Assembly: GCF_004363555.1 (NCBI RefSeq)
Contig: NZ_SNZJ01000012.1
Span: forward strand, 54,681-118,680
Source of the DNA: Halomonas ventosae
GTDB lineage: Bacteria > Pseudomonadota > Gammaproteobacteria > Pseudomonadales > Halomonadaceae
Direction: 5' to 3'
DNA: 64,000 nucleotides
Positions 48,879 to 59,835 of this stretch are shown piece after piece (the stretch's first letter is position 1; each line of letters opens with the position of its first letter). Below the pieces are notes generated by a model. The model was not told the DNA's origin, searched no databases, and worked only from the letters and a program-made list of their open reading frames with translations. The position numbers were made by a program, and so were the translations under genes.

Positions 48879-49037
48879 GTATCCATCGGCCAGCGCGGCA
48901 CTGCCTCATGACGCCCTTCAGTCTAGTGTGGGAGCTTCCAGGGTATCCATCGGCCAGCGCGGCACCGCCTTCATGATGCCGGTCTCGTCGCGTTCGCCGG
49001 CCAGCAGCCGCTGGGCGCTGTGACATAAAGAGCGCGA
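48879..49037 (-). repeat. Tandem duplication of the tsaD 3' end (remnant)
   Basis: The 132-base unit 48906-49037 repeats the last ~35 codons of tsaD (copy within tsaD begins at 49038); I count about five differences over the 113 bases that align. On the minus strand it reads [22 protein letters not shown] then stop, versus ...APTQD in tsaD. A third, shorter copy starts at 48879 (GTATCCATCGGCCAGCGCGG). The junction is the shared GCGATCATG. The copies have no start and are pseudogene fragments. Confidence 0.85.
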
Positions 49038-49049
49038 TCATGACGCCCT

Positions 49050-50087
49050 TCAGTCTTGTGTGGGAGCTTCCAGGGTATCCATCGGCCAACGCGGCACCGC
49101 CTTCATGATGCCGGTCTCGTCATGTTCGCCGGCCAGCAGCCGCTGGGCGCCGACATACGCGATCATGGCCCCGTTGTCGGTGCAGAAGCGCCCACGCGGG
49201 TAGTAGGCCCGGGCGTCGCGCTTGGTGCACTCCCGCTCCAGGCGTTCGCGCAGCCGCACATTGGCGCTCACGCCGCCGGCGACGACCAGCCGCTTGAGGC
49301 CGGTCGCGTCCAGCGCGCGGCGGCACTTGATCACCAGGGTATCGACCACCGCCTCCTCGAAGGCGCGGGCCACGTCGGCCCGGGCCTGGTCGCCGAGGTT
49401 GCCGGCCTGCTCGAGCTGGCGGATGGCGGTCAGGGTGTGGGTCTTGAGCCCCGAGAAGCTGAAGTCGAGCCCAGGGCGGTCGGTCATCGGCCGCGGGAAG
49501 CGGAAGCGGTTGGGGTCGCCGTCCTCGGCCAGCTTCGCGACCTGGGGGCCGCCGGGGTAGTCGAGGCCCAGCATCTTGGCCGCCTTGTCGAAGGCCTCGC
49601 CGGCGGCGTCGTCCACCGACTCGCCGAGCAGGCGATACTGGCCCAGGCCTCGCACCTCGACCAGCTGGGTATGCCCCCCGGAGACCAGCAGCGCAACGAA
49701 GGGGAAGTCGGGGGGCGCATCCTCCAGCATGGGGGCCAGCAGGTGGCCCTCCATGTGGTGGACGCCGAGCACCGGGATCCCCAGGGCGCGGGCCATGCCA
49801 TGGGCGGTACTGGCCCCCACCATCAGCGCACCCACCAGCCCGGGGCCGGCGGTGTAGGCGATGGCGTCGAGTTCGCCGCGCGCCAGGCCGGCCTCGTCCA
49901 GCACCTGCTGGATCAGCGGCAGCAGCCGACGCGTATGATCCCGGGAAGCGAGCTCCGGGACCACGCCGCCGTACTCGGCGTGCATGGCGATCTGGCTGTA
50001 GAGGGCGTCGGCCACGAGGCCGCGCCCGGTGTCGAAGAGGGCGACGCCGGTCTCGTCGCAGGAGGTCTCGATGCCCAGTACGCGCAT
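49050..50087 (-). CDS. tsaD: tRNA N6-adenosine threonylcarbamoyltransferase
   Basis: 345 residues from ATG 50087; the further upstream frame covers the promoter. [16 protein letters not shown] at the start, [10 protein letters not shown] with the HxxxH metal motif, [13 protein letters not shown] and [15 protein letters not shown] of the ASKHA fold. Transfers threonylcarbamoyl to A37 of ANN-decoding tRNAs. Divergent from rpsU, the usual arrangement. Its 3' end is the source of the tandem repeats downstream. Confidence 0.97.
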   Translation of the reverse strand: MRVLGIETSCDETGVALFDTGRGLVADALYSQIAMHAEYGGVVPELASRDHTRRLLPLIQQVLDEAGLARGELDAIAYTAGPGLVGALMVGASTAHGMARALGIPVLGVHHMEGHLLAPMLEDAPPDFPFVALLVSGGHTQLVEVRGLGQYRLLGESVDDAAGEAFDKAAKMLGLDYPGGPQVAKLAEDGDPNRFRFPRPMTDRPGLDFSFSGLKTHTLTAIRQLEQAGNLGDQARADVARAFEEAVVDTLVIKCRRALDATGLKRLVVAGGVSANVRLRERLERECTKRDARAYYPRGRFCTDNGAMIAYVGAQRLLAGEHDETGIMKAVPRWPMDTLEAPTQD

Positions 50088-50159
50088 GATGATGGCTCGG
50101 TATTGCGTGGAAGGCGGCATTCTACGCCTTTTGCCACGCCGGCGCAGTGCGGAAACGAT

Positions 50160-50188
50160 TTGCACGCGTTCGATGTGACGACTAGAAT
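50160..50188 (+). promoter_or_regulatory. Promoter of the rpsU-dnaG-rpoD operon
   Basis: TTGCAC (50160-50165), exact 17-base spacer, TAGAAT (50183-50188). Strong sigma-70 match, giving a leader of about 160 bases before rpsU. Confidence 0.75.
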
Positions 50189-50354
50189 ACTGTCCGCTGC
50201 AAGACTGGGTCGTGCACCCAGGAGTGGCCTTCCGCTTGACACGCATCGTTCCGGTTCGCCTGGCGATTCCGGCGTTCGTTGCGTGATGGCGAGTGGCCCT
50301 CACAAGGTGTGCGTACAAACCGAACTCAAGTTACCCAAGGTAGGTGAGTGCTTA

Positions 50355-50570
50355 ATGCCTTCTGTCAAAGTACGTGATAACGAGCCGTTTGACGTCGCGC
50401 TGCGTCGCTTCAAGCGTTCCTGTGAAAAAGCCGGTGTTCTCTCGGAAGTGCGTCGTCGCGAGCAGTACGAGAAGCCGACCGCAGAGCGCAAGCGCAAGGC
50501 GGCCGCTGCCGTCAAGCGCCATGCCAAGAAGCTTCAGCGTGAGCGCAAGCGTTTCGAACGGCTCTATTGA
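50355..50570 (+). CDS. rpsU: 30S ribosomal protein S21
   Basis: 71 residues, standard length: [22 protein letters not shown] and the basic C-terminal [18 protein letters not shown]. The ATG at 50355 is supported by the family N terminus; the long upstream frame is a shadow of tsaD. Required for translation initiation with the 16S 3' end. First gene of the macromolecular synthesis operon. Confidence 0.98.
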   Translation: MPSVKVRDNEPFDVALRRFKRSCEKAGVLSEVRRREQYEKPTAERKRKAAAAVKRHAKKLQRERKRFERLY

Positions 50571-50624
50571 TCCGTACTGGAGTCGGTAGGGGCATTCGGC
50601 CCCTGTCGTCTCAAGAGGGACGCC

Positions 50625-50656
50625 AAGCGGCCGCCTAACGGTGGCCGCTTGTTTTT
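50625..50656 (+). terminator. Internal terminator between rpsU and dnaG
   Basis: AAGCGGCC and GGCCGCTT form an 8-bp stem with a 10-base loop followed by GTTTTT. The E. coli operon has a terminator at the same place, which lowers dnaG expression relative to rpsU. Confidence 0.85.
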
Positions 50657-50700
50657 CGTCGCCTCTCCCGTTCCCCTCCCGTCTCTCGCAGGGTGCCCGA

Positions 50701-52521
50701 ATGGCCGGTCAGATTCCCCAGCGCTTCATCGATGACCTCCTGGCCCGCGTCGACGTGGTCGAGGTGGTCGGCGAGCGCGTGACGCTGAAGAAGGCCGGGC
50801 GCAACCATTCGGGCCTCTGTCCCTTCCATCAGGAGAAGTCGCCCTCGTTCACCGTCAGCGCCGACAAGCAGTTCTACCACTGCTTCGGCTGCGGCGCCCA
50901 CGGCAATGCCCTGCGCTTCCTGATGGAATACGAGAACCTGCGTTTCCCCGAGGCGGTGGAGCAGCTTGCCGCGCGGCTCGGCATGGAGGTGCCGCGAGAA
51001 GGGGCCGATGACCCGCGTGCCCAGGCCCGTGAGCGCAAGCGCAAGGAGGGGGTCAACCTGCTGGAGCTCTCGGCCAGCTACTACCGCGAGCGGCTGAAGA
51101 TGCCCGAAGGGGAGGGCGCGCGGCGCTACCTGGCCGAGCGCGGGCTGTCGCCGGAGGTGCAGCAGGCCTTTGCCATCGGCTATGCCCCGGCCGGCTGGGA
51201 GGCGCTCAAGCGCCACCTCTCCGAACGCGGCATCAGTGAGGCGGTGCAGATCGAATATGGCCTGCTGGTGCACCGCGAGGAGACTGGACGGACCTATGAC
51301 CGCTTCCGCGACCGGGTGATGTTCCCGATCCGCGATATCCGTGGGCGCACCATTGCCTTCGGCGGGCGGGTACTGGGCGACGCCAAGCCCAAGTACCTCA
51401 ACTCCCCCGAGACGCCGGTGTTCCACAAGGGGCGCGAGCTCTACGGCCTCTTCGAGGCTCGGCAGGCCAACTCGCGGCTCGAGCGGCTGGTGATCGTCGA
51501 GGGCTACATGGACGTGGTGGCGCTGGCCCAGTTCGGCATCCGCAACGCCGTGGCCACCCTCGGCACCTCCACCAGCGAGGAGCATCTGGGGCGGCTGTTC
51601 CGGATGGTCGGCGAGGTGGTGTTCTGCTTCGACGGCGACCGGGCCGGTCGCCAGGCCGCGTCCCGGGCGCTGCAGACGGTACTGCCGCAGATGATCGACG
51701 GGCGCCAGGCACGCTTCATGTTCCTGCCCGAGGGGGAGGACCCCGACAGCCTGGTACGTCGGGAGGGACCGGAGGCCTTCGAGGATCGCATCACCTGCGC
51801 CAGCCCGCTGTCGGAATTCCTCTTCGATCACGCCGCCGAGGGGCGCGACCTGGCGACGATCGAGGCGCGCGAGCGCTTCGCCAGCCAGGTGCTCTCGGCG
51901 ATCGGCAAGCTGCCGGAGGGGGTGCTCAAGTCGCTGTTGCTGACGGAGCTCTCGCGGCGCACCGGCGTCGACCAGTCGCGCTTCGAGGCGCTGGTCACCC
52001 CCCGCGAGGCACCGGAGGCCGAGCCGCCTCTCGCCGCGGAGCCCGGACACGACGAGGCGCCCCGGCCCGGTTCGCCGCGAGGGGGCGGCGCGGCAGGCGG
52101 GGCGCTGAGCCTGATGGGGCGTGTGCTGCAGCTGCTGGTCCACGAGCCGCGGCTGGTGGAGCGCCTGCCCGAGGAGAGCGACTGGTACCCCGGGGAGGAC
52201 CCGGAGGCACGGCTGTGCCACGAGGTGGAGCGGCTGCTGCGGGCGGGACGCTATCGCAGCGCCCAGGTGCTGCTGGCTCACTTCCACGGCACCCCGGAGG
52301 GCGAGCGGCTCGCCGAGCTGGCGCGCCGCGAGCTGCTTATCCCGCCGGGGGCGCGAGCCGCCGAACTGGACGGGCTGGTCGAGCACTTCCGGCGACACCG
52401 TCTCAGGCCATCGCATCAGGAGGAAGTCGACGCCCTGCTGTCAAAGCAGCAACGGGGAGAGCGGCTGTCGCTGGAGGAGCGCCAGCGCCTGATGGGATTG
52501 CTCACCGAGCTCAAGGGGTGA
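50701..52521 (+). CDS. dnaG: DNA primase
   Basis: 606 residues from ATG 50701. Zinc-binding domain with Cys40, His43, Cys61 and Cys64 (CPFH ... CFGC), the RNA polymerase core with the Toprim motif VEGYMDVVALAQ from about 266 and the FCFDGDRAGRQAA metal site, and a C-terminal DnaB-binding helical domain. A Pro/Gly/Ala-rich linker (about 440-465) precedes the C-terminal domain. Lays RNA primers at the replication fork together with DnaB, whose gene is also here. Confidence 0.97.
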   Translation: MAGQIPQRFIDDLLARVDVVEVVGERVTLKKAGRNHSGLCPFHQEKSPSFTVSADKQFYHCFGCGAHGNALRFLMEYENLRFPEAVEQLAARLGMEVPREGADDPRAQARERKRKEGVNLLELSASYYRERLKMPEGEGARRYLAERGLSPEVQQAFAIGYAPAGWEALKRHLSERGISEAVQIEYGLLVHREETGRTYDRFRDRVMFPIRDIRGRTIAFGGRVLGDAKPKYLNSPETPVFHKGRELYGLFEARQANSRLERLVIVEGYMDVVALAQFGIRNAVATLGTSTSEEHLGRLFRMVGEVVFCFDGDRAGRQAASRALQTVLPQMIDGRQARFMFLPEGEDPDSLVRREGPEAFEDRITCASPLSEFLFDHAAEGRDLATIEARERFASQVLSAIGKLPEGVLKSLLLTELSRRTGVDQSRFEALVTPREAPEAEPPLAAEPGHDEAPRPGSPRGGGAAGGALSLMGRVLQLLVHEPRLVERLPEESDWYPGEDPEARLCHEVERLLRAGRYRSAQVLLAHFHGTPEGERLAELARRELLIPPGARAAELDGLVEHFRRHRLRPSHQEEVDALLSKQQRGERLSLEERQRLMGLLTELKG

Positions 52522-52659
52522 GGCAAGGCCCCGCCCCGCGGAAGGAAATTGGCGGCGGGGTTGAATTTCCTCCTACTATCACCACATAGAAGGCAGTGCC
52601 CGTCAACGGCGCAACCTGACAACCTAACACACCTGAATGACCGCGCAAATACACCGAAC

Positions 52660-52689
52660 TGGCAGAAAGGTGGTTTCACCCGCTATACT
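52660..52689 (+). promoter_or_regulatory. Possible promoter of rpoD
   Basis: TATACT (52684-52689) preceded by TGGCAG (52660-52665) with an 18-base spacer. The -10 is good, the -35 weak. An additional internal promoter in front of rpoD, partly heat-inducible, is known in E. coli; nothing here proves a sigma-32 site. Confidence 0.4.
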
Positions 52690-52761
52690 GTTCGGCTTAT
52701 CGAGTTTTCACCGCCTCAGTGCTTCAGGTGCTTCATTCTTCTTCGTCGAGATAGGGTTTCT

Positions 52762-54603
<1,842 letters not shown>

Positions 54604-54644
54604 TCGTCGGAAAGGACGGGAAGGGCATCATGCCCGCCCCAACG

Positions 54645-54685
54645 ACAAGCCCCGCAGGCGATGCCTGCGGGGCTTGTTGCGTTTC
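54645..54685. terminator. Strong terminator after rpoD
   Basis: ACAAGCCCCGCAGGC/GCCTGCGGGGCTTGT, a perfect 15-bp stem with a three-base loop, followed by TGCGTTT. Between convergent rpoD and the membrane protein gene; likely bidirectional. Confidence 0.85.
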
Positions 54686-54693
54686 GGGGGGGG

Positions 54694-55350
54694 TCAGGCG
54701 GTACGACGCGCCAGGGCCCAGCGGCGGGCCAGCAGGGCCAGCTCGATCATGGCAATAAGGATCAGCGCATAGCCGAAGAGCTCCACCACCTCCTCGGCGG
54801 CATCCTTGAAGGTGCGCGCATAGTCCTCGCGCAGGATCGCCTGCCACATCTCGCTGCGGCCATAGAGTCGCGAGAAGACATAGGTGGTCAGGAAGCCGGC
54901 GGCGAACAGGCCGAAGGAGAGGCTGTTGGCGTAGCCCGCGAACTGTGCCGCGAATTCGCGGCGGCGGCGGATCACGCCATAGAGGCTCGGCAGGATGATC
55001 AGTGCCACCAGCAGCTGCCAGGCGCCGTCGAAGACGTAGGTGTCCAGGTGGACGTCCTGCTCGCGCACCAGGGAGCTCGCCACGAAGGCGAGCAGCAGCA
55101 GGCTCACCTGAGGCAGCTCGCGCAGCCCGACCCTCACGTAGAGCAGCAGCAGCGTCGCGAGCGCCAGCAGGGCACTCTGGGCAAGCTCGGTGAAGCCCCG
55201 TTCCGAGAAGCGGGTCTCGGGCAGGTAGAGGGCCTCGTAGTAGACGCCCTGGACGATGCCGGCGATTAGCAGGATATAGAGGCTTGCCCTCAGGCAGGTG
55301 GCGGCGAAGCCGATCGGCATGGGGCGGTCGGGGGGCAGGCGGGGAGGCAT
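54694..55350 (-). CDS. Polytopic membrane protein of unknown function
   Basis: 218 residues with about six hydrophobic segments and short loops; a cytoplasmic basic stretch (YGVIRRRREFAAQFAG) sits in the middle, and the C terminus ends with a basic RRWALARRTA tail. I do not recognise a family. It stands alone between rpoD (convergent) and the LysR gene (same strand, about 60 bases upstream), so it has no telling neighbours. Start at ATG 55350; an internal ATG at residue 11 is an alternative. Confidence 0.8.
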   Translation of the reverse strand: MPPRLPPDRPMPIGFAATCLRASLYILLIAGIVQGVYYEALYLPETRFSERGFTELAQSALLALATLLLLYVRVGLRELPQVSLLLLAFVASSLVREQDVHLDTYVFDGAWQLLVALIILPSLYGVIRRRREFAAQFAGYANSLSFGLFAAGFLTTYVFSRLYGRSEMWQAILREDYARTFKDAAEEVVELFGYALILIAMIELALLARRWALARRTA

Positions 55351-55412
55351 CGCGAATCCATTCAGCAGGTCATCCAGGGGGTGACCATTCTACCGTCCCG
55401 CCCTCGGCGTGC

Positions 55413-56351
55413 CTACTCGACCGTCAGGCCTGCCGGCACGGCGCGGCGCGCCTCCTCGACGATCCAGTCGTGCACCGCGGCCACCCGGCGGTCATCCAGG
55501 GCGCCCGGGGCATGGACGATGCCGTAGCGCATCCCGGTGGGCACCCGCTGCGCGAAGGGGGCGATCAGGGAGCCGCTCTCCAGCTCGCCGCGGATCAGCG
55601 TCTGGCGGGCGATGGCGACCCCCATGCCGGCGATGGCCGCCTCCATGGTCAGGTGGTTGCGGTTGAAGGTGTAGCCCCGGCGCAGGTTGAGGGGCGGGGC
55701 CTCGATGGCCTCCAGATAGCGCTCCCACTCGGCATGCTCATGGCTGCCGCGCCAGGCGGTGACGTCGTGCAGCAGCGGGTACCAGGCCAGGTCGGCGGGG
55801 TGGCGAAGGGGAGGGCGGCCCCGCAGCAGGGCCGGGGCGCAGACCGGGAAGATGTGCTCCTCCATCAGCGGCGTGATCGAGAGCCCCGGTGCCTGGCCGT
55901 CGTTGAGGTCGAGGGCCAGGTCGAAGTCACCGTCGCGCAGCGAGAGGCTGCTGTCCTCGGCCCTGACATGCAGCTCGATGTCGGGAAAGCGCGCCTGCAG
56001 CCGGGGCAGGCGCGGCATCAGCCACTTGTGCAGGAAGGAGGGCACCGAGCGCAGGCGGATCACCCCGCTCATCACCCCGCTGCGCAGTCGCCGCACCTCG
56101 AGGCCCACGGCCTGGTAGGCCTCGTCCACCACCGCGGCCAGCCGCCGTCCCTCCTCGGTCAGCTCGAGCCGCCGGGGCAGGCGGCGGAACAGCTTGAAGC
56201 CCAGGCGCTCCTCCAGCTGCTTGATCTGCTGGCTCACCGCGCCGGTGGTGACATGCAGCTCCTCCGCCGCCCGGGTGAAGGAGAGGTGGCGAGCGCTGAT
56301 GGCGAAGACCTTCAGCCAGGCATGGGTCTGGGCGTGCAGGAGTCGGCTCAT
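55413..56351 (-). CDS. LysR-type transcriptional regulator
   Basis: 312 residues. Winged HTH near 16-75 with RHLSFTRAAEELHVTTGAVSQQIKQLEERLGFKLFRR, then a substrate-binding domain with two periplasmic-binding-like lobes. The N-terminal RHLSFTRAAEELHVT wording is reminiscent of GcvA/DsdC-type regulators. It is transcribed divergently from sdaA, and a T-N11-A palindrome lies in between, so regulation of L-serine deaminase by serine, glycine or a related effector is likely but inferred. Confidence 0.92.
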   Translation of the reverse strand: MSRLLHAQTHAWLKVFAISARHLSFTRAAEELHVTTGAVSQQIKQLEERLGFKLFRRLPRRLELTEEGRRLAAVVDEAYQAVGLEVRRLRSGVMSGVIRLRSVPSFLHKWLMPRLPRLQARFPDIELHVRAEDSSLSLRDGDFDLALDLNDGQAPGLSITPLMEEHIFPVCAPALLRGRPPLRHPADLAWYPLLHDVTAWRGSHEHAEWERYLEAIEAPPLNLRRGYTFNRNHLTMEAAIAGMGVAIARQTLIRGELESGSLIAPFAQRVPTGMRYGIVHAPGALDDRRVAAVHDWIVEEARRAVPAGLTVE

Positions 56352-56447
56352 GGTTTAGCTGGACTATACTGTGGGCGAGATATTCTGGCTTGTTGCCGGG
56401 ACGATGCCGCACCAGCATAGAGACAACGTCAACCCAAGGCCAGAAAC

Positions 56448-56464
56448 GTTCAGTAGCACTGAAC
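56448..56464. promoter_or_regulatory. LysR-box palindrome upstream of sdaA
   Basis: GTTCAGT-agc-ACTGAAC, a perfect 7-bp inverted repeat with a three-base centre, containing T-N11-A (T at 56450, A at 56462), the classic LysR-type binding form. Lies 56 bases before sdaA and 97 before the LysR gene. Confidence 0.7.
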
Positions 56465-56519
56465 CCGGAGGCTGCAAGGCTCCGCCCCGGCCACCCTGTC
56501 CGTCACGCGAGGTTCTTCC

Positions 56520-57899
56520 ATGGCAATCAGCGTCTTCGACCTCTTCAAGATCGGCATCGGGCCCTCGAGCTCCCACACCGTGGGGCCGATGGCGGCGGCT
56601 CATGACTTCGTCCAGGTGCTGAAGCGTCGTGACCTGCTGGAGCGCGTGACGCGCCTGGAGATTCACCTGCATGGCTCGCTCTCCGCCACCGGCAAGGGCC
56701 ACGGCACCGACCGGGCCGTGGTGATGGGGCTGATGGGCGAGCATCCCTCGCACATCGACCCGGCCATCGTCGCCCCGCGCATCGAGGCACTGCTCGAGTC
56801 ACGGACCCTGCACCTCGACGGCCACCAGGCGATCCCCTTCCACTGGAGCCGGGACCTGCAGTGGCACGACGAGAGCCTGCCCTACCATCCCAACGCCCTG
56901 ACCCTGGTCGCCCACGGGCATGCGGAGACGCTCTATCGCAACGTCTACTACTCCGTGGGGGGCGGCTTCGTGGTCGACGAGGCCCAGGCGCGCTCCGGCG
57001 AGCTGGACAGCGACACCACGGCGCTGCCCTATGACTTCAATTCCGCCGCCGAGCTGATGGCGCTGTGCCGCATGCATGGCCTGCGCATCAGCGAGCTGAT
57101 GATGGAGAACGAGAAGGCCTGGCGCAGCGAGGCCGAGGTGCGCGCGGGCCTGTGGGAGATCTGGCAGGCCATGCAGGTCTGCGTGAAGACCGGGCTCGCC
57201 GCCGAGGGCGTGCTCCCCGGGGGGCTCGAGGTCCGTCGTCGGGCGGCCTCGCTGCACCATCGGCTGCTGGCCATGGACGGCGATGATAGCCTGATCGCCT
57301 CGACCTTCTCGGCCATGGACTGGGTCAACGTCTTCGCCCTGGCGGTGAACGAGGAGAATGCCGCCGGGGGCCGCATGGTCACGGCGCCCACCAACGGGGC
57401 GGCGGGGATCATTCCGGCGGTGCTGCACTACTACATGAAGTTCCAGCCACAAGCCTGCGAGCGGGAGGTGGTGGACTTCCTGCTCACCGCCGGTGCCGTG
57501 GGGATCCTGTGCAAGAAGAATGCCTCCATCTCCGGCGCCGAGGTGGGCTGCCAGGGCGAGGTCGGTTCGGCCTGCGCCATGGCCGCTGCCGGCCTCGCCG
57601 AGGTGATGGGCGGCAGCGTGGGCCAGGTTGAGAATGCCGCCGAGATCGGCCTCGAGCACAACCTGGGGCTGACCTGCGACCCGATCGGCGGCCTTGTGCA
57701 GGTGCCCTGCATCGAGCGTAACGCCATCGCCTCGGTCAAGGCCATCAATGCCGCACGCATGGCCCTGCGCGGCGACGGCGAGCACTTCGTCTCCCTGGAC
57801 CACGTGATCCGCACCATGCGCGACACCGGTGCCGACATGCAGGAGAAGTACAAGGAGACCTCCCGCGGCGGCCTGGCCGTCAACGCCATCGAGTGCTGA
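56520..57899 (+). CDS. sdaA: L-serine ammonia-lyase (Fe-S type)
   Basis: 459 residues, single-chain form. [24 protein letters not shown] at the start of the beta domain, the [22 protein letters not shown] segment, and the catalytic domain with [46 protein letters not shown] (Fe-S cysteines) and the third conserved Cys in [16 protein letters not shown]. Deaminates L-serine to pyruvate and ammonia with an oxygen-sensitive [4Fe-4S] cluster. Closed by a strong terminator. Confidence 0.97.
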   Translation: MAISVFDLFKIGIGPSSSHTVGPMAAAHDFVQVLKRRDLLERVTRLEIHLHGSLSATGKGHGTDRAVVMGLMGEHPSHIDPAIVAPRIEALLESRTLHLDGHQAIPFHWSRDLQWHDESLPYHPNALTLVAHGHAETLYRNVYYSVGGGFVVDEAQARSGELDSDTTALPYDFNSAAELMALCRMHGLRISELMMENEKAWRSEAEVRAGLWEIWQAMQVCVKTGLAAEGVLPGGLEVRRRAASLHHRLLAMDGDDSLIASTFSAMDWVNVFALAVNEENAAGGRMVTAPTNGAAGIIPAVLHYYMKFQPQACEREVVDFLLTAGAVGILCKKNASISGAEVGCQGEVGSACAMAAAGLAEVMGGSVGQVENAAEIGLEHNLGLTCDPIGGLVQVPCIERNAIASVKAINAARMALRGDGEHFVSLDHVIRTMRDTGADMQEKYKETSRGGLAVNAIEC

Positions 57900-57933
57900 T
57901 GGCTGCACGGCAGCCGCGGCCTCGAGCCAGAGC

Positions 57934-57971
57934 AGACGCGATGTCCCGCAAGGGGCATCGCGTCTTTTTTT
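57934..57971 (+). terminator. Intrinsic terminator after sdaA
   Basis: AGACGCGATG and CATCGCGTCT form a 10-bp stem, with additional pairing inside the loop (CCC/GGG), followed by a run of T. Confidence 0.9.
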
Positions 57972-58069
57972 GCCCGACATAGTTTGCAAGCTATTGATCC
58001 CGCGGGCGTCTACACCATTGGTCGAGTTCGGTGCTTCTCCTGTTGCCGTGCCGCGGCCAGTCCTCTAGC

Positions 58070-58083
58070 TTACGTTAACGTAA
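58070..58083. promoter_or_regulatory. 14-bp palindromic operator upstream of the ABC transporter operon
   Basis: TTACGTTAACGTAA is a perfect 14-bp palindrome, 140 bases before livG. ACGT-containing palindromes of this shape are reported for the MerR-family regulator LiuR, which controls branched-chain amino-acid catabolism in proteobacteria; identity of the regulator here is inference. Confidence 0.65.
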
Positions 58084-58223
58084 AGTGCAGAGTATTCTCC
58101 GGGGCCGCCTGAAAGTGTCACCCAGGCCCTCGATGCCGGAACCGCCACAACCACAACAACGGCCGACAACAACGACAACAGCATCCACGGCGGATCGCCC
58201 GAGCGATCCAGAGAGGACGAACC

Positions 58224-59000
58224 ATGACCCAGGAGTTCATACTGGAAACTCGCGGGTTGACCAAGGAGTTTCGCGGCTTCACTGCCGTGGACGACGTCAA
58301 CCTGCAGGTTCAGGAGGGGCACATCCATGCCCTGATCGGCCCCAATGGGGCCGGCAAGACCACCGTCTTCAACCTGCTCACGAAGTTCCTGCCGCCCACT
58401 CGCGGCGAGATCCTCTATCGCGGCAAGCCGATCACCGGCATGAAGGCCAACGAGATCGCCCGCCTGGGCCTGGTGCGCTCCTTCCAGATCTCCGCGGTGT
58501 TCGCCCACATGACCGCCATGGAGAACGTGCGGGTGGCCCTGCAGCGCAAGCTGGGCACCTCCTTTCACTTCTGGAAATCCGAGAAGAGCCTCGAGCACCT
58601 CAACGAGCGGGCCCTGGAGCTGCTCGACGAGGTGGGCCTGCGCGAGTACGCCGACGTGCTCACCGTGGAGATGCCCTACGGGCGCAAGCGGGCGCTGGAG
58701 GTGGCCACCACCCTGGCGCTGGAGCCCACCCTGATGCTGCTCGACGAGCCCACCCAGGGCATGGGCGCCGAGGACGTCGACCGCATCGTCGAGCTGATCC
58801 GCCGGGTCTCGAAGGGTCGCACCGTGCTGATGGTGGAGCACAACCTCAGCGTGGTCAGCCGGCTGTGCGACCGCATCACCGTGCTGGCCCGCGGCAGCGT
58901 GCTGGCCGAGGGTGATTACCAGGCGGTCTCGCGTGATCCCCAGGTGCGCGAGGCCTACATGGGCAGCGATGCCGCGGCGGAAGAGGAGGCCAGCGCATGA
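58224..59000 (+). CDS. livG: ABC transporter ATP-binding protein, LivG type
   Basis: 258 residues. Walker A GPNGAGKTT, Q-loop region LVRSFQISAVFAHMTAMENV, Walker B LMLLDEPTQGM and H-loop MVEHN. The signature motif is MPYGRKRALEVA in place of LSYGEQR/LSGGQ, as seen in part of the branched-chain amino-acid (HAAT) subfamily. Energises uptake with the LivF-type partner encoded next (4-base overlap). Confidence 0.93.
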   Translation: MTQEFILETRGLTKEFRGFTAVDDVNLQVQEGHIHALIGPNGAGKTTVFNLLTKFLPPTRGEILYRGKPITGMKANEIARLGLVRSFQISAVFAHMTAMENVRVALQRKLGTSFHFWKSEKSLEHLNERALELLDEVGLREYADVLTVEMPYGRKRALEVATTLALEPTLMLLDEPTQGMGAEDVDRIVELIRRVSKGRTVLMVEHNLSVVSRLCDRITVLARGSVLAEGDYQAVSRDPQVREAYMGSDAAAEEEASA

Positions 59001-59743
59001 GCCAGGCAGCCGAGAAAGCCACCGAATACCACGACCTGGATGGCGCCGAGATGCTGCGGGTCAGCGACCTGCACGCCTTCTACGGCGAGTCGCACATCCT
59101 CCACGGCGTCGACTTCGACGTGAAGCGTGGCGAGCTGGTGACGCTGCTGGGGCGCAACGGCGCCGGGCGCAGCACCACCCTCAAGGCGATCATGAACATG
59201 GTCGGCCACCGCACCGGGTCGATCGTCATCAACGGCACCGAGACCCTGGCCATGAAGCCGCACCGCATCCCTCGGCTGGGCATCGGCTACTGCCCCGAGG
59301 AGCGCGGCATCTTCTCGAGCCTCGACGTCGAGGAGAACCTGCTGCTGCCGCCTACGGTGCGCAGCGGCGGGATGGGGATCGACGAGATCTACGCGATGTT
59401 CCCCAACCTCTTCGAGCGGCGCCGCAGCCAGGGCACCCGGCTCTCCGGGGGCGAGCAGCAGATGCTGGCCATGGCGCGCATCCTGCGCACCGGCGCGCGG
59501 CTGCTGCTGCTCGACGAGATCACCGAGGGGCTCGCCCCGGTCATCGTCCAGGCGCTGGGCGAGGTGCTGGTCAAGCTCAAGGAGCGCGGCATGACCATCG
59601 TGCTGGTCGAGCAGAACTTCCGCTTCGCCGCCCCGCTGGCCGACCGCCACTTCGTGATGGAGCACGGTCGCATCATCGAGGAGATCAGTGCCGCCGAGCT
59701 GCCCTCGCGGCGCGAGCACCTCAACTCCCTGCTGGGGGTGTGA
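58997..59743 (+). CDS. livF: ABC transporter ATP-binding protein, LivF type (Walker A Arg)
   Basis: 248 residues. Walker A reads GRNGAGRSTT with Arg58 (codon CGC at 59168) where nearly all ABC proteins have Lys. The signature RLSGGEQQMLAMARIL, Walker B LLLLDEITEGLAP and VLVEQN H-loop position (Gln in place of His, usual for LivF) are present. A non-canonical P-loop in one of two ATPases suggests that site may be weakly active or catalytically silent. N-terminal extension of about 18 residues. Start ATG 58997 overlaps livG (ATGA). Confidence 0.93.
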   Translation: MSQAAEKATEYHDLDGAEMLRVSDLHAFYGESHILHGVDFDVKRGELVTLLGRNGAGRSTTLKAIMNMVGHRTGSIVINGTETLAMKPHRIPRLGIGYCPEERGIFSSLDVEENLLLPPTVRSGGMGIDEIYAMFPNLFERRRSQGTRLSGGEQQMLAMARILRTGARLLLLDEITEGLAPVIVQALGEVLVKLKERGMTIVLVEQNFRFAAPLADRHFVMEHGRIIEEISAAELPSRREHLNSLLGV

Positions 59744-59835
59744 CGGCGTGCCGTCCTCCCTGCAGTTCATCCACCGCAATGCAACCCGCATCGACAACAA
59801 CAAGCAGCCCCACCCGGGGCCACGGAGATGACATC

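Larger units (their letters stand above)
57900..58223. other. Intergenic region between sdaA and the ABC transporter
   Basis: 324 bases that hold the sdaA terminator (57934-57971) and the palindrome TTACGTTAACGTAA (58070-58083). The rest contains an Asn/Thr-poor ACAACAACAG-type CA-rich leader (58146-58185) and no gene that I can support. Confidence 0.6.

Noticed and set aside
50237..50242. Perfect TTGACA hexamer upstream of rpsU
   Set aside because: No acceptable -10 box at 15-19 bases downstream; the pair TTGCAC-17-TAGAAT at 50160-50188 is much better.
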